A stretch of DNA of 64,000 nt, taken from positions 538,471,769 to 538,535,768 of the forward strand of contig NC_066585.1 in the NCBI RefSeq assembly GCF_024323335.1, written 5' to 3'. The DNA is from Lathyrus oleraceus. Taxonomy: Eukaryota > Streptophyta > Magnoliopsida > Fabales > Fabaceae. Shown piece after piece: positions 44,366 through 58,276 of the stretch (positions are counted from its first letter, which is position 1; every line of letters begins with the position of its first letter). The translations under genes and the position numbers were made by a program. The notes beneath the pieces were generated by a model. It was given only the letters and a program-made list of their open reading frames with translations. It did not search any database and had not been told where the DNA came from.

Positions 44366-44927
44366 ATTCACATTGTATTATGGTATATTATATATAAATA
44401 AATTCTATAATTTCTTCTCCATCGCCAAATTTTATGTTTCTTCATCACTAAGTAACAAATTTAAAGGATTATAAATTAATGATTCATATTATATATAAAC
44501 GGTTAATAACTGAAATTACGCAATAAAGCTCAATTATAATTGTATTTGTCATATTCACACTGTATTATGGTATATTATATGTAAAAAATATTAATATTTT
44601 CTTCTCCATCACCAAATTTTAGGTTTTGTCATCACTAAGAAACAAAGTGAAATAAATATAAATGAATGATTCATATTATATATAAATTGGTAAAAACTTA
44701 AATTACATAATCAAGATCAATATTATTTGTATTTGGCATATTCACATTGTATTATGGTATATAATATGTAAATAAATTCAATAATTTTCTTCTCCATCAC
44801 CAAATTTTAGGTTTCTTCATCACTAAGAAACAAAGTTAAAAAACTATAAATGAATGATTCGTATTATATATAAATGGGTAACAACTGAAACTACATAATT
44901 AAGATCAATATTATTTGTATTCGGCAT
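44366..44927 (+). repeat. 3-mer HOR unit
   Basis: A, B (GGTTTTGTCATC), C/L hybrid, 562 bp. Confidence 0.9.
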
Positions 44928-47187
44928 ATTCACATTGTATTATGGTATATTATATATAAATAAATTCTATAATTTCTTCTCCATCGCCAAATTTTATGTT
45001 TCTTCATCACTAAGTAACAAATTTAAAGGATTATAAATTAATGATTCATATTATATATAAACGGTTAATAACTGAAATTACGCAATAAAGCTCAATTATA
45101 ATTGTATTTGTCATATTCACACTGTATTATGGTATATTATATGTAAAAAATATTAATATTTTCTTCTCCATCACCAAATTTTAGGTTTCTTCATCACTAA
45201 GAAACAAAGTGAAATAAATATAAATGAATGATTCATATTATATATAAATTGGTAAAAACTTAAATTACATAATCAAGATCAATATTATTTGTATTTGGCA
45301 TATTCACATTGTATTATGGTATATAATATGTAAATAAATTCAATAATTTTCTTCTCCATCACGAAATTTTAAGTTTTTTCATCCCTAATTAACAAAGTTA
45401 AAGTACTATAAATTATTGATTCATATTATATATAAATGGTTAATAAGTGAAATTACATAATAAAACCCAATTTTATTTGTATTCGTCATAGTCACGTTGT
45501 ATTATGGTACATTATATGTAAAAAAAAAATATTTTTCTTCACGATCACCAAATTTTAGGTTTCTTCATCACTAAGCAACAAAGTGAAAAAACTATAAATG
45601 AATGATTCATTTTATATATAAAGGTGTAACAAGTAAAATTACATAATCAAGATCAATATTACTTGTATTCGGCATATTCACATTGTATTGTGGTATATTA
45701 TACGTAAATAAATTTAATAATTTTCTTCTCCATCACCAAATTTTAGGTTTCTTCATCACCAGGTAACAAAATTAAAGGACTATAAATTAATGATTCATAT
45801 TATATATAAATGGTTAATAAGTGAAATTACGTAATAAAGCTCAATATTATTTGTATTCATCATATTCACATTGTATTATGGTATATTATATGTAAAAAAC
45901 TAATTTAATATTTTTTCTCCATCACCAAATTTAAGATTTCTTCATCACTAAGCAACAAAGTGAAAAAAAACTATAAATGAATGATTCATATTAGATATAA
46001 ATGGGTAACAAGTGAATTTACATAATCAAGATCAACATTATTTGTATACGGCATACTCACATTGTATTATGGTATATTATGTGTAAATAAATTCAATAAT
46101 TTTCTTCTCCATCACCAAATTTTGGGTTTCTTCGTCACTAAGTAACAAAGTTGAAGGACTATAAATTAATGATTCACATTATATATAAATGGTTAATAAG
46201 TGAAATTACATAATAAAACTCAATATTATTTGTATTCGCCATATTCACATTGAATTATGGTATATTATATGTATAAAAAAACTCAATATTTTTCTTCGCC
46301 ATCACCAAATTTTAGGTTTCTTCATCACTAAGAAACAAAGTTAAAAAACTATAAATGGATGATTCGTATTATATATAAATGGGTAACAACTGAAACTACA
46401 TAATCAAGATCAATATTATTTGTATTCGGCATATTCACATTGTATTATGGTATAATATACGTAAATAAATTGAATAATTTTCTTCTCCATCACCAAATTT
46501 TATGTTTCTTCATCACCAAGTAACTAATTTAAAGGATTATAAATTAATGATTCATATTATATATAAACGGTTAATAAGTGAAATTACGCAATAAAGCTCA
46601 ATATTATTTGTATTCATCTTATTCACATTGTATTATGGTATATTATATGTAAAAAAAAAAAAATATTTTTTTCTCCATTACCAAATTTTAGGTTTCTTCA
46701 TCACTAAGCAACAAAGTGAAAAAAACTATAAATGAATGATTCATATTATATATAAATGGGTAACAAGTGAATTTACATAATCAAGATCAACATTATTTGT
46801 ATACGGCATATTCACATTGTATTATGGTATATTATGTGTAAATAAATTCAATAATTTTCTTCTCCATCACCAAATTTTGGGTTTCTTCGTCACTAAGTAA
46901 CAAAGTTGAAGGACTATAAATTAATGATTCACATTATATATAAATGGTTAATAAGTGAAATTACATAATAAAACTCAATATTATTTGTATTCGCCATATT
47001 CACATTGAATTATGGTATATTATATGTATAAAAAAACTCAATATTTTTCTTCTCCATCACCAAATTTTAGGTTTCTTCATCACTAAGAAACAAAGTTAAA
47101 AAACTATAAATGAATGATTCGTATTATATATAAATGGGTAACAACTGAAACTACATAATTAAGATCAATATTATTTGTATTCGGCAT
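44928..47187 (+). repeat. 12-mer HOR unit
   Basis: A to L in order, 2260 bp. J near 46651 has a long A run replacing the usual AATTAAT. Confidence 0.88.
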
Positions 47188-47748
47188 ATTCACATTGTAT
47201 TATGGTATATTATATATAAATAAATTCTATAATTTCTTCTCCATCGCCAAATTTTATGTTTCTTCATCACTAAGTAACAAATTTAAAGGATTATAAATTA
47301 ATGATTCATATTATATATAAACGGTTAATAACTGAAATTACGCAATAAAGCTCAATTATAATTGTATTTGTCATATTCACACTGTATTATGGTATATTAT
47401 ATGTAAAAATATTAATATTTTCTTCTCCATCACCAAATTTTAGGTTTTTTCATCACTAAGAAACAAAGTGAAATAAATATAAATGAATGATTCATATTAT
47501 ATATAAATTGGTAAAAACTTAAATTACATAATCAAGATCAATATTATTTGTATTTGGCATATTCACATTGTATTATGGTATATAATATGTAAATAAATTC
47601 AATAATTTTCTTCTCCATCACCAAATTTTAGGTTTCTTCATCACTAAGAAACAAAGTTAAAAAACTATAAATGAATGATTCGTATTATATATAAATGGGT
47701 AACAACTGAAACTACATAATTAAGATCAATATTATTTGTATTCGGCAT
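47188..47748 (+). repeat. 3-mer HOR unit
   Basis: A, B (GGTTTTTTCATC), C/L hybrid, 561 bp. Confidence 0.9.
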
Positions 47749-50000
47749 ATTCACATTGTATTATGGTATATTATATATAAATAAATTCTATAATTTCTTC
47801 TCCATCGCCAAATTTTATGTTTCTTCATCACTAAGTAACAAATTTAAAGGATTATAAATTAATGATTCATATTATATATAAACGGTTAATAACTGAAATT
47901 ACGCAATAAAGCTCAATTATAATTGTATTTGTCATATTCACACTGTATTATGGTATATTATATGTAAAAAATATTAATATTTTCTTCTCCATCACCAAAT
48001 TTTAGGTTTCTTCATCACTAAGAAACAAAGTGAAATAAATATAAATGAATGATTCATATTATATATAAATTGGTAAAAACTTAAATTACATAATCAAGAT
48101 CAATATTATTTGTATTTGGCATATTCACATTGTATTATGGTATATAATATGTAAATAAATTCAATAATTTTCTTCTCCATCACGAAATTTTAAGTTTTTT
48201 CATCCCTAATTAACAAAGTTAAAGTACTATAAATTATTGATTCATATTATATATAAATGGTTAATAAGTGAAATTACATAATAAAACCCAATTTTATTTG
48301 TATTCGTCATAGTCACGTTGTATTATGGTACATTATATGTAAAAAAAAAAATATTTTTCTTCACGATCACCAAATTTTAGGTTTCTTCATCACTAAGCAA
48401 CAAAGTGAAAAAACTATAAATGAATGATTCATTTTATATATAAAGGTGTAACAAGTAAAATTACATAATCAAGATCAATATTACTTGTATTCGGCATATT
48501 CACATTGTATTGTGGTATATTATACGTAAATAAATTTAATAATTTTCTTCTCCATCACCAAATTTTAGGTTTCTTCATCACCAGGTAACAAAATTAAAGG
48601 ACTATAAATTAATGATTCATATTATATATAAATGGTTAATAAGTGAAATTACGTAATAAAGCTCAATACTATTTGTATTCATCATAGTATTATGGTATAT
48701 TATATGTAAAAAACTAATTTAATATTTTTTCTCCATCACCAAATTTAAGCTTTCTTCATCACTAAGCAACAAAGTGAAAAAAAACTATAAATGAATGATT
48801 CATATTAGATATAAATGGGTAACAAGTGAATTTACATAATCAAGATCAACATTATTTGTATACGGCATACTCACATTGTATTATGGTATATTATGTGTAA
48901 ATAAATTCAATAATTTTCTTCTCCATCACCAAATTTTGGGTTTCTTCGTCACTAAGTAACAAAGTTGAAGGACTATAAATTAATGATTCACATTATATAT
49001 AAATGGTTAATAAGTGAAATTACATAATAAAACTCAATATTATTTGTATTCGCCATATTCACATTGAATTATGGTATATTATATGTATAAAAAAACTCAA
49101 TATTTTTCTTCGCCATCACCAAATTTTAGGTTTCTTCATCACTAAGAAACAAAGTTAAAAAACTATAAATGGATGATTCGTATTATATATAAATGGGTAA
49201 CAACTGAAACTACATAATCAAGATCAATATTATTTGTATTCGGCATATTCACATTGTATTATGGTATAATATGCGTAAATAAATTGAATAATTTTCTTCT
49301 CCATCACCAAATTTTATGTTTCTTCATCACCAAGTAACTAATTTAAAGGATTATAAATTAATGATTCATATTATATATAAATGGTTAATAAGTGAAATTA
49401 CGTAATAAAGCTCAATATTATTTGTATTCATCATATTCACATTGTATTATGGTATATTATATGTAAAAAAAATTTAATATTTTTTCTCCATCACCAAATT
49501 TTAGGTTTCTTCATCACTAAGCAACAAAGTGAAAAAAAACTATAAATGAATGATTCATATTAGATATAAATGGGTAACAAGTGAATTTACATAATCAAGA
49601 TCAACATTATTTGTATACGGCATACTCACATTGTATTATGGTATATTATGTGTAAATAAATTCAATAATTTTCTTCTCCATCACCAAATTTTGGGTTTCT
49701 TCGTCACTAAGTAACAAAGTTGAAGGACTATAAATTAATGATTCACATTATATATAAATGGTTAATAAGTGAAATTACATAATAAAACTCAATATTATTT
49801 GTATTCGCCATATTCACATTGAATTATGGTATATTATATGTATAAAAAACTCAATATTTTTCTTCTCCATCACCAAATTTTAGGTTTCTTCATCACTAAC
49901 AAACAAAGTTAAAAAACTATAAATGAATGATTCGTATTATATATAAATGGGTAACAACTGAAACTACATAATTAAGATCAATATTATTTGTATTCGGCAT
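47749..50000 (+). repeat. 12-mer HOR unit, mosaic
   Basis: Twelve monomers, 2252 bp. F has lost nine bases (TTCACATTG) near 48687. The tenth monomer is a J/F mosaic ending with the F-type ATATTAGATATAAATGGG, the eleventh starts with the G-type ACTCACATTG, and L has CACTAACAAAC. The right part therefore resembles E-F-G-L rather than I-J-K-L. Confidence 0.86.
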
Positions 50001-50562
50001 ATTCACATTGTATTATGGTATATTATATATAAATAAATTCTATAATTTCTTCTCCATCGCCAAATTTTATGTTTCTTCATCACTAAGTAACAAATTTAAA
50101 GGATTATAAATTAATGATTCATATTATATATAAACGGTTAATAACTGAAATTACGCAATAAAGCTCAATTATAATTGTATTTGTCATATTCACACTGTAT
50201 TATGGTATATTATATGTAAAAAATATTAATATTTTCTTCTCCATCACCAAATTTTAGGTTTTGTCATCACTAAGAAACAAAGTGAAATAAATATAAATGA
50301 ATGATTCATATTATATATAAATTGGTAAAAACTTAAATTACATAATCAAGATCAATATTATTTGTATTTGGCATATTCACATTGTATTATGGTATATAAT
50401 ATGTAAATAAATTCAATAATTTTCTTCTCCATCACCAAATTTTAGGTTTCTTCATCACTAAGAAACAAAGTTAAAAAACTATAAATGAATGATTCGTATT
50501 ATATATAAATGGGTAACAACTGAAACTACATAATTAAGATCAATATTATTTGTATTCGGCAT
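50001..50562 (+). repeat. 3-mer HOR unit
   Basis: A, B (GGTTTTGTCATC), C/L hybrid, 562 bp. Confidence 0.9.
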
Positions 50563-51124
50563 ATTCACATTGTATTATGGTATATTATATATAAATAAAT
50601 TCTATAATTTCTTCTCCATCGCCAAATTTTATGTTTCTTCATCACTAAGTAACAAATTTAAAGGATTATAAATTAATGATTCATATTATATATAAACGGT
50701 TAATAACTGATATTACGCAATAAAGCTCAATTATAATTGTATTTGTCATATTCACACTGTATTATGGTATATTATATGTAAAAAATATTAATTTTTTCTT
50801 CTCCATCACCAAATTTTAGGTTTCTTCATCACTAAGAAACAAAGTGAAATAAATATAAATGAATGATTCATATTATATATAAATTGGTAAAAACTTAAAT
50901 TACATAATCAAGATCAATATTATTTGTATTTGGCATATTCACATTGTATTATGGTATATAATATGTAAATAAATTCAATAATTTTCTTCTCCATCACCAA
51001 ATTTTAGGTTTCTTCATCACTAAGAAACAAAGTTAAAAAACTATAAATGAATGATTCGTATTATATATAAATGGGTAACAACTGAAACTACATAATTAAG
51101 ATCAATATTATTTGTATTCGGCAT
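50563..51124 (+). repeat. 3-mer HOR unit
   Basis: A, B, C/L hybrid, 562 bp; second 3-mer of a doublet. A has AACTGATATTACGC near 50707, a change shared with the A at 53193. B is the GGTTTCTTCATC form. Confidence 0.9.
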
Positions 51125-52630
51125 ATTCACATTGTATTATGGTATATTATATATAAATAAATTCTATAATTTCTTCTCCATCGCCAAATTTTATGTTTCT
51201 TCATCACTAAGTAACAAATTTAAAGGATTATAAATTAATGATTCATATTATATATAAACGGTTAATAACTGAAATTACGCAATAAAGCTCAATTATAATT
51301 GTATTTGTCATATTCACACTGTATTATGGTATATTATATGTAAAAAATATTAATTTTTCTTCTCCATCACCAAATTTTAGGTTTCTTCATCACTAAGAAA
51401 CAAAGTGAAATAAATATAAATGAATGATTCATATTATATATAAATTGGTAAAAACTTAAATTACATAATCAAGATCAATATTATTTGTATTTGGCATATT
51501 CACATTGTATTATGGTATATAATATGTAAATAAATTCAATAATTTTCTTCTCCATCACGAAATTTTAAGTTTTTTCATCCCTAATTAACAAAGTTAAAGT
51601 ACTATAAATTATTGATTCATATTATATATAAATGGTTAATAAGTGAAATTACATAATAAAACCCAATTTTATTTGTATTCGTCATAGTCACGTTGTATTA
51701 TGGTACATTATATGTAAAAAAAAAAAAAAAATTTCTTCACGATCACCAAATTTTAGGTTTCTTCATCACTAAGCAACAAAGTGAAAAAACTATAAATGAA
51801 TGATTCATTTTATATATAAAGGTGTAACAAGTAAAATTACATAGTCAAGATCAATATTACTTGTATTCGGCATATTCACATTGTATTATGGTATATTATA
51901 CGTAAATAAATTTAATAATTTTCTTCTCCATCACCAAATTTTAGGTTTCTTCATCACCAGGTAACAAAATTAAAGGACTATAAATTAATGATTCATATTA
52001 TATATAAATGGTTAATAAGTGAAATTACGTAATAAAGCTCAATATTATTTGTATTCATCATATTCACATTGTATTATGGTATATTATATGTAAAAAACTA
52101 ATTTAATATTTTTTCTCCATCACCAAATTTAAGATTTCTTCATCACTAAGCAACAAAGTGAAAAAAAACTATAAATGAATGATTCATATTAGATATAAAT
52201 GGGTAACAAGTGAATTTACATAATCAAGATCAACATTATTTGTATACGGCATACTCACATTGTATTATGGTATATTATGTGTAAATAAATTCAATAATTT
52301 TCTTCTCCATCACCAAATTTTGGGTTTCTTCGTCACTAAGTAACAAAGTTGAAGGACTATAAATTAATGATTCACATTATATATAAATGGTTAATAAGTG
52401 AAATTACATAATAAAACTCAATATTATTTGTATTCGCCATATTCACATTGAATTATGGTATATTATATGTATAAAAAAACTCAATATTTTTCTTCTCCAT
52501 CACCAAATTTTAGGTTTCTTCATCACTAACAAACAAAGTTAAAAAACTATAAATGAATGATTCGTATTATATATAAATGGGTAACAACTGAAACTACATA
52601 ATTAAGATCAATATTATTTGTATTCGGCAT
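51125..52630 (+). repeat. 8-mer HOR unit (A-G, L)
   Basis: A to G then L with CACTAACAAAC, 1506 bp. D has a 16-base A run at 51716-51731 that has replaced the usual ATATTTTTC. E has GTATTATGG, as in the unit at 28759. Confidence 0.86.
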
Positions 52631-53192
52631 ATTCACATTGTATTATGGTATATTATATATAAATAAATTCTATAATTTCTTCTCCATCGCCAAATTTTAT
52701 GTTTCTTCATCACTAAGTAACAAATTTAAAGGATTATAAATTAATGATTCATATTATATATAAACGGTTAATAACTGAAATTACGCAATAAAGCTCAATT
52801 ATAATTGTATTTGTCATATTCACACTGTATTATGGTATATTATATGTAAAAAATATTAATATTTTCTTCTCCATCACCAAATTTTAGGTTTTGTCATCAC
52901 TAAGAAACAAAGTGAAATAAATATAAATGAATGATTCATATTATATATAAATTGGTAAAAACTTAAATTACATAATCAAGATCAATATTATTTGTATTTG
53001 GCATATTCACATTGTATTATGGTATATAATATGTAAATAAATTCAATAATTTTCTTCTCCATCACCAAATTTTAGGTTTCTTCATCACTAAGAAACAAAG
53101 TTAAAAAACTATAAATGAATGATTCGTATTATATATAAATGGGTAACAACTGAAACTACATAATTAAGATCAATATTATTTGTATTCGGCAT
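52631..53192 (+). repeat. 3-mer HOR unit
   Basis: A, B (GGTTTTGTCATC), C/L hybrid, 562 bp. Confidence 0.9.
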
Positions 53193-55452
53193 ATTCACAT
53201 TGTATTATGGTATATTATATATAAATAAATTCTATAATTTCTTCTCCATCGCCAAATTTTATGTTTCTTCATCACTAAGTAACAAATTTAAAGGATTATA
53301 AATTAATGATTCATATTATATATAAACGGTTAATAACTGATATTACGCAATAAAGCTCAATTATAATTGTATTTGTCATATTCACACTGTATTATGGTAT
53401 ATTATATGTAAAAAATATTAATATTTTCTTCTCCATCACCAAATTTTAGGTTTCTTCATCACTAAGAAACAAAGTGAAATAAATATAAATGAATGATTCA
53501 TATTATATATAAATTGGTAAAAACTTAAATTACATAATCAAGATCAATATTATTTGTATTTGGCATATTCACATTGTATTATGGTATATAATATGTAAAT
53601 AAATTCAATAATTTTCTTCTCCATCACGAAATTTTAAGTTTTTTCATCCCTAATTAACAAAGTTAAAGTACTATAAATTATTGATTCATATTATATATAA
53701 ATGGTTAATAAGTGAAATTACATAATAAAACCCAATTTTATTTGTATTCGTCATAGTCACGTTGTATTATGGTACATTATATGTAAAAAAAAAAATATTT
53801 TTCTTCACGATCACCAAATTTTAGGTTTCTTCATCACTAAGCAACAAAGTGAAAAAACTATAAATGAATGATTCATTTTATATATAAAGGTGTAACAAGT
53901 AAAATTACATAATCAAGATCAATATTACTTGTATTCGGCATATTCACATTGTATTGTGGTATATTATACGTAAATAAATTTAATAATTTTCTTCTCCATC
54001 ACCAAATTTTAGGTTTCTTCATCACCAGGTAACAAAATTAAAGGACTATAAATTAATGATTCATATTATATATAAATGGTTAATAAGTGAAATTACGTAA
54101 TAAAGCTCAATATTATTTGTATTCATCATATTCACATTGTATTATGGTATATTATATGTAAAAAACTAATTTAATATTTTTTCTCCATCACCAAATTTAA
54201 GATTTCTTCATCACTAAGCAACAAAGTGAAAAAAACTATAAATGAATGATTCATATTAGATATAAATGGGTAACAAGTGAATTTACATAATCAAGATCAA
54301 CATTATTTGTATACGGCATACTCACATTGTATTATGGTATATTATGTGTAAATAAATTCAATAATTTTCTTCTCCATCACCAAATTTTGGGTTTCTTCGT
54401 CACTAAGTAACAAAGTTGAAGGACTATAAATTAATGATTCACATTATATATAAATGGTTAATAAGTGAAATTACATAATAAAACTCAATATTATTTGTAT
54501 TCGCCATATTCACATTGAATTATGGTATATTATATGTATAAAAAAACTCAATATTTTTCTTCGCCATCATCAAATTTTAGGTTTCTTCATCACTAAGAAA
54601 CAAAGTTAAAAAACTATAAATGGATGATTCGTATTATATATAAATGGGTAACAACTGAAACTACATAATCAAGATCAATATTATTTGTATTCGGCATATT
54701 CACATTGTATTATGGTATAATATACGTAAATAAATTCTATAATTTTCTTCTCCATCACCAAATTTTATGTTTCTTCATCACCAAGTAACTAATTTAAAGG
54801 ATTATAAATTAATGATTCATATTATATATAAACGGTTAATAAGTGAAATTACGCAATAAAGCTCAATATTATTTGTATTCATCTTATTCACATTGTATTA
54901 TGGTATATTATATGTAAAAAAAAATTAATATTTTTTTCTCCATTACCAAATTTTAGGTTTCTTCATCACTAAGCAACAAAGTGAAAAAAACTATAAATGA
55001 ATGATTCATATTATATATAAATGGGTAACAAGTGAATTTACATAATCAAGATCAACATTATTTGTATACGGCATATTCACATTGTATTATGGTATATTAT
55101 GTGTAAATAAATTCAATAATTTTCTTCTCCATCACCAAATTTTGGGTTTCTTCGTCACTAAGTAACAAAGTTGAAGGACTATAAATTAATGATTCACATT
55201 ATATATAAATGGTTAATAAGTGAAATTACATAATAAAACTCAATATTATTTGTATTCGCCATATTCACATTGAATTATGGTATATTATATGTATAAAAAA
55301 ACTCAATATTTTTCTTCTCCATCACCAAATTTTAGGTTTCTTCATCACTAAGAAACAAAGTTAAAAAACTATAAATGAATGATTCGTATTATATATAAAT
55401 GGGTAACAACTGAAACTACATAATTAAGATCAATATTATTTGTATTCGGCAT
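53193..55452 (+). repeat. 12-mer HOR unit
   Basis: A to L in order, 2260 bp. H has the CCATCATC variant seen in units 1 and 8. I has AATTCTATAA, an A-like change, near 54732. Confidence 0.88.
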
Positions 55453-56014
55453 ATTCACATTGTATTATGGTATATTATATATAAATAAATTCTATAATTT
55501 CTTCTCCATCGCCAAATTTTATGTTTCTTCATCACTAAGTAACAAATTTAAAGGATTATAAATTAATGATTCATATTATATATAAACGGTTAATAACTGA
55601 AATTACGCAATAAAGCTCAATTATAATTGTATTTGTCATATTCACACTGTATTATGGTATATTATATGTAAAAAATATTAATATTTTCTTCTCCATCACC
55701 AAATTTTAGGTTTTGTCATCACTAAGAAACAAAGTGAAATAAATATAAATGAATGATTCATATTATATATAAATTGGTAAAAACTTAAATTACATAATCA
55801 AGATCAATATTATTTGTATTTGGCATATTCACATTGTATTATGGTATATAATATGTAAATAAATTCAATAATTTTCTTCTCCATCACCAAATTTTAGGTT
55901 TCTTCATCACTAAGAAACAAAGTTAAAAAACTATAAATGAATGATTCGTATTATATATAAATGGGTAACAACTGAAACTACATAATTAAGATCAATATTA
56001 TTTGTATTCGGCAT
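55453..56014 (+). repeat. 3-mer HOR unit (last)
   Basis: A, B (GGTTTTGTCATC), C/L hybrid, 562 bp. Confidence 0.9.
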
Positions 56015-58276
56015 ATTCACATTGTATTATGGTATATTATATATAAATAAATTCTATAATTTCTTCTCCATCGCCAAATTTTATGTTTCTTCATCACTAA
56101 GTAACAAATTTAAAGGATTATAAATTAATGATTCATATTATATATAAACGGTTAATAACTGAAATTACGCAATAAAGCTCAATTATAATTGTATTTGTCA
56201 TATTCACATTGTATTATGGTATATTATATGTAAAAAATATTAATATTTTCTTCTCCATCACCAAATTTTAGGTTTCTTCATCACTAAGAAACAAAGTGAA
56301 ATAAATATAAATGAATGATTCATATTATATATAAATTGGTAAAAACTTAAATTACATAATCAAGATCAATATTATTTGTATTTGGTATATTCACATTGTA
56401 TTATGGTATATAATATGTAAATAAATTCAATAATTTTCTTCTCCATCACGAAATTTTAAGTTTTTTCATCCCTAATTAACAAAGTTAAAGTACTATAAAT
56501 TATTGATTCATATTATATATAAATGGTTAATAAGTGAAATTACATAATAAAACCCAATTTTATTTGTATTCGTCATAGTCACGTTGTATTATGGTACATT
56601 ATATGTAAAAAAAAAAAATATTTTTGTTCACGATCACCAAATTTTAGGTTTCTTCATCACTAAGCAACAAAGTGAAAAAACTATAAATGAATGATTCATT
56701 TTATATATAAAGGTGTAACAAGTAAAATTACATAATCAAGATCAATATTACTTGTATTCGGCATATTCACATTGTATTGTGGTATATTATACGTAAATAA
56801 ATTTAATAATTTTCTTCTCCATCACCAAATTTTAGGTTTCTTCATCACCAGGTAACAAAATTAAAGGACTATAAATTAATGATTCATATTATATATAAAT
56901 GGTTAATAAGTGAAATTACGTAATAAAGCTCAATATTATTTGTATTCATCATATTCACATTGTATTATGGTATATTATATGTAAAAAACTAATTTAATAT
57001 TTTTTCTCCATCACCAAATTTAAGATTTCTTCATCACTAAGCAACAAAGTGAAAAAAAACTATAAATGAATGATTCATATTAGATATAAATGGGTAACAA
57101 GTGAATTTACATAATCAAGATCAACATTATTTGTATACGGCATACTCACATTGTATTATGGTATATTATGTGTAAATAAATTCAATAATTTTCTTCTCCA
57201 TCACCAAATTTTGGGTTTCTTCGTCACTAAGTAACAAAGTTGAAGGACTATAAATTAATGATTCACATTATATATAAATGGTTAATAAGTGAAATTACAT
57301 AATAAAACTCAATATTATTTGTATTCGCCATATTCACATTAAATTATGGTATATTATATGTATAAAAAAACTCAATATTTTTCTTCGCCATCACCAAATT
57401 TTAGGTTTCTTCATCACTAAGAAACAAAGTTAAAAAACTATAAATGGATGATTCGTATTATATATAAATGGGTAACAACTGAAACTACATAATCAAGATC
57501 AATATTATTTGTATTCGGCATATTCACATTGTATTATGCTATAATATATGTAAATAAATTGAATAATTTTCTTCTCCATCACCAAATTTTATGTTTCTTC
57601 ATCACCAAGTAACTAATTTAAAGGATTATAAATTAATGATTCATATTATATATAAACGGTTAATAAGTGAAATTTCGCAATAAAGCTCAATATTATTTGT
57701 ATTCATCTTATTCACATTGTATTATGGTATATTATATGTAAAAAAAAATTAATATTTTTTTCTCCATTACCAAATTTTAGGTTTCTTCATCACTAAGCAA
57801 CAAAGTGAAAAAAACTATAAATGAATGATTCATATTATATATAAATGGGTAACAAGTGAATTTACATAATCAAGATCAACATTATTTGTATACGGCATAT
57901 TCACATTGTATTATGGTATATTATGTGTAAATAAATTCAATAATTTTCTTCTCCATCACCAAATTTTGGGTTTCTTCATCACTAAGTAACAAAGTTGAAG
58001 GACTATAAATTAATGATTCACATTATATATAAATGGTTAAGAAGTGAAGTTACATAATAAAACTCAATATTATTTGTATTCGCCATATTCACATTGAATT
58101 ATGGTATATTATATGTATAAAAAAACTCAATATTTTTCTTCTCCATCACCAAATTTTAGGTTTCTTCATCACTAAGAAACAAAGTTAAAAAACTATAAAT
58201 TAGTGATTCGTATTATATATAAATGGGTAACAACTGAAACTACATAATCAAGATCAATATTATTTGTATTCGGCAT
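56015..58276 (+). repeat. 12-mer HOR unit (last complete)
   Basis: A to L in order, 2262 bp. Scattered substitutions are more frequent than in inner units, for example TTTTTGTTCACG near 56624, CATTAAATTATGG near 57338, GTATTATGCTATAATATATG near 57532, AAGAAGTGAAGTTAC near 58040 and AATTAGTGATTCG near 58198. Divergence therefore rises towards the array edge. Confidence 0.88.

Larger units (their letters stand above)
18073..58276 (+). repeat. Mixed HOR block: 12-mers with 3-, 8- and 11-mer derivatives
   Basis: From 18073 the anchor spacing changes from a constant 2260 bp to a mixture: seventeen units of about 562 bp, seven of 1.50 kb, one of 2065 bp and eight of about 2260 bp. These correspond to 3, 8, 11 and 12 monomers. 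A 3-mer usually alternates with a longer unit. Doublets of 3-mers occur at 27638/28197 and 50001/50563, and two 12-mers adjoin at 32892/35153. The mixture fits repeated unequal exchange within a 12-mer ancestor. Confidence 0.92.
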
